Assembly (NCBI GenBank): GCA_001017865.1
Contig: LATQ01000327.1
Location: 1 to 8,098, forward strand
DNA: 8,098 nucleotides
From: Rhodococcus sp. IITR03
GTDB taxonomy: Bacteria > Actinomycetota > Actinomycetes > Mycobacteriales > Mycobacteriaceae
Reading direction: 5' to 3'
In this document: one piece after another, positions 7,999 through 8,098 of the stretch
Layout of the letters: each line of letters begins with the position of its first letter
Numbering within the stretch: the first letter of the stretch is position 1
Program-made: the position numbers and the translations under genes
Notes under the pieces: generated by a model
Told to the model about the DNA's origin: nothing
Database searches by the model: none
Seen by the model: the letters and a program-made list of their open reading frames with translations, nothing else

Positions 7999-8031
7999 AT
8001 GGATCATCACCCGGCACCGCGCCGGGTCCAT
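7999..8031 (+). promoter_or_regulatory. Stem-loop in the mceG leader
   Basis: CCCGGC (8010-8015) pairs with GCCGGG (8021-8026) around a five-base loop. An outer ATGGA (7999-8003) pairs with TCCAT (8027-8031), leaving a six-base bulge on the 5' side. The structure ends two bases before the AGGAGG of mceG. There is no T run after it, so it is a poor intrinsic terminator. It could limit readthrough, protect a processed 3' end or influence mceG translation. This is a visible pairing only; no known riboswitch family is recognised. Confidence 0.4.
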
Positions 8032-8032
8032 C

Positions 8033-8038
8033 AGGAGG
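8033..8038 (+). promoter_or_regulatory. Ribosome binding site of mceG
   Basis: A perfect AGGAGG lies five bases before GTG 8044 and decides between two overlapping GTG triplets. The GTG at 8042 opens a different frame, whereas 8044 opens the frame that encodes the ATPase. Confidence 0.75.
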
Positions 8039-8043
8039 TAAGT

Positions 8044-8098
8044 GTGGGAGTCGAGGTTTCCGTCGAGGGGCTGACCAAGTCCTTCGGCTCGCAACGTA
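8044..8098 (+). CDS. mceG: MceG (Mkl), ATPase of the Mce transporter, 5' end only
   Basis: The first 18 codons, cut off by the window edge: VGVEVSVEGLTKSFGSQR. This matches the start of the ABC ATPase core of M. tuberculosis Mkl/MceG (Rv0655), recalled as MGVSIEVNGLTKSFGSSR, including the GLTKSFG motif that carries the aromatic A-loop region. Walker A would lie about 25 residues further on, outside the window. The protein powers YrbE/Mce lipid uptake from the cytoplasmic side. In M. tuberculosis the gene is far from the mce operons; here it follows one directly. Short length limits certainty, but the N-terminal match and context are good. Confidence 0.8.
   Translation, partial: MGVEVSVEGLTKSFGSQR

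Noticed and set aside
8000..8030. Rho-independent terminator after the second DUF2236 gene
   Set aside because: The stem is GC-rich but has no following T tract and runs straight into the mceG ribosome binding site.
1..8098. tRNA or rRNA genes, CRISPR repeats, insertion sequences, attachment sites or toxin-antitoxin genes
   Set aside because: No cloverleaf-like segment, repeat-spacer array, transposase or integrase sequence, or terminal inverted repeats were seen. Coding genes fill nearly the whole window.

Overview
The window is about two-thirds G+C, with densely packed genes all on the + strand and NNC/NNG-biased codons. Its content is the downstream part of a mammalian cell entry (mce) lipid-transport operon. 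This points to a mycolic-acid-bearing actinobacterium (order Mycobacteriales), plausibly a Rhodococcus/Nocardia/Gordonia/Dietzia-type genome. The genus cannot be fixed from what is visible.

Layout: 1-70 is probably the last codons of mceA. Then come mceB (67-1106), a 74-residue single-pass membrane protein (1103-1327), mceC (1324-2373), mceD (2364-3484), the lipoprotein gene mceE (3481-4572), mceF (4569-5783) and a Mce-associated protein (5770-6324). After a 23-base gap follow two consecutive DUF2236/MpaB-family oxygenase-like genes (6348-7252 and 7260-7978). A 65-base leader with a hairpin and a strong Shine-Dalgarno site precedes the first 18 codons of the transporter ATPase mceG/mkl (8044 onward, cut by the window edge). 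Every junction from mceB to the Mce-associated gene overlaps, so the block should be one transcription unit with coupled translation.

How the parts should work together (established for Mce systems): MceA-F each supply one MCE domain to a hetero-hexameric ring and tube that crosses the periplasm. Two YrbE permeases, expected upstream of this window, and the MceG ATPase form the inner-membrane motor. Mce-associated proteins are accessory membrane proteins. The DUF2236 enzymes are not classical Mce parts. Their position between the tube genes and mceG suggests a role linked to the transported lipid; this is inference.

The most unusual property is a systematic one. MceB, MceD, MceE, MceF and both DUF2236 genes do not read through in one frame, and mceC carries three closely spaced slips that cancel. 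Some 15 sites are each explained by one missing base (one site needs two), nearly always a G from a G run, usually just before a C. Protein homology is intact on both sides of every slip and no in-frame stop or missense decay is visible. I read this as systematic base loss in the sequence as delivered, not as a decayed operon or programmed frameshifting. Corrected protein lengths below assume one base restored per slip. Biologically, the points most worth a second look are the small membrane protein between mceB and mceC, the pair of divergent DUF2236 proteins, and their linkage to mceG. I found no RNA gene, CRISPR array, insertion sequence or phage element.
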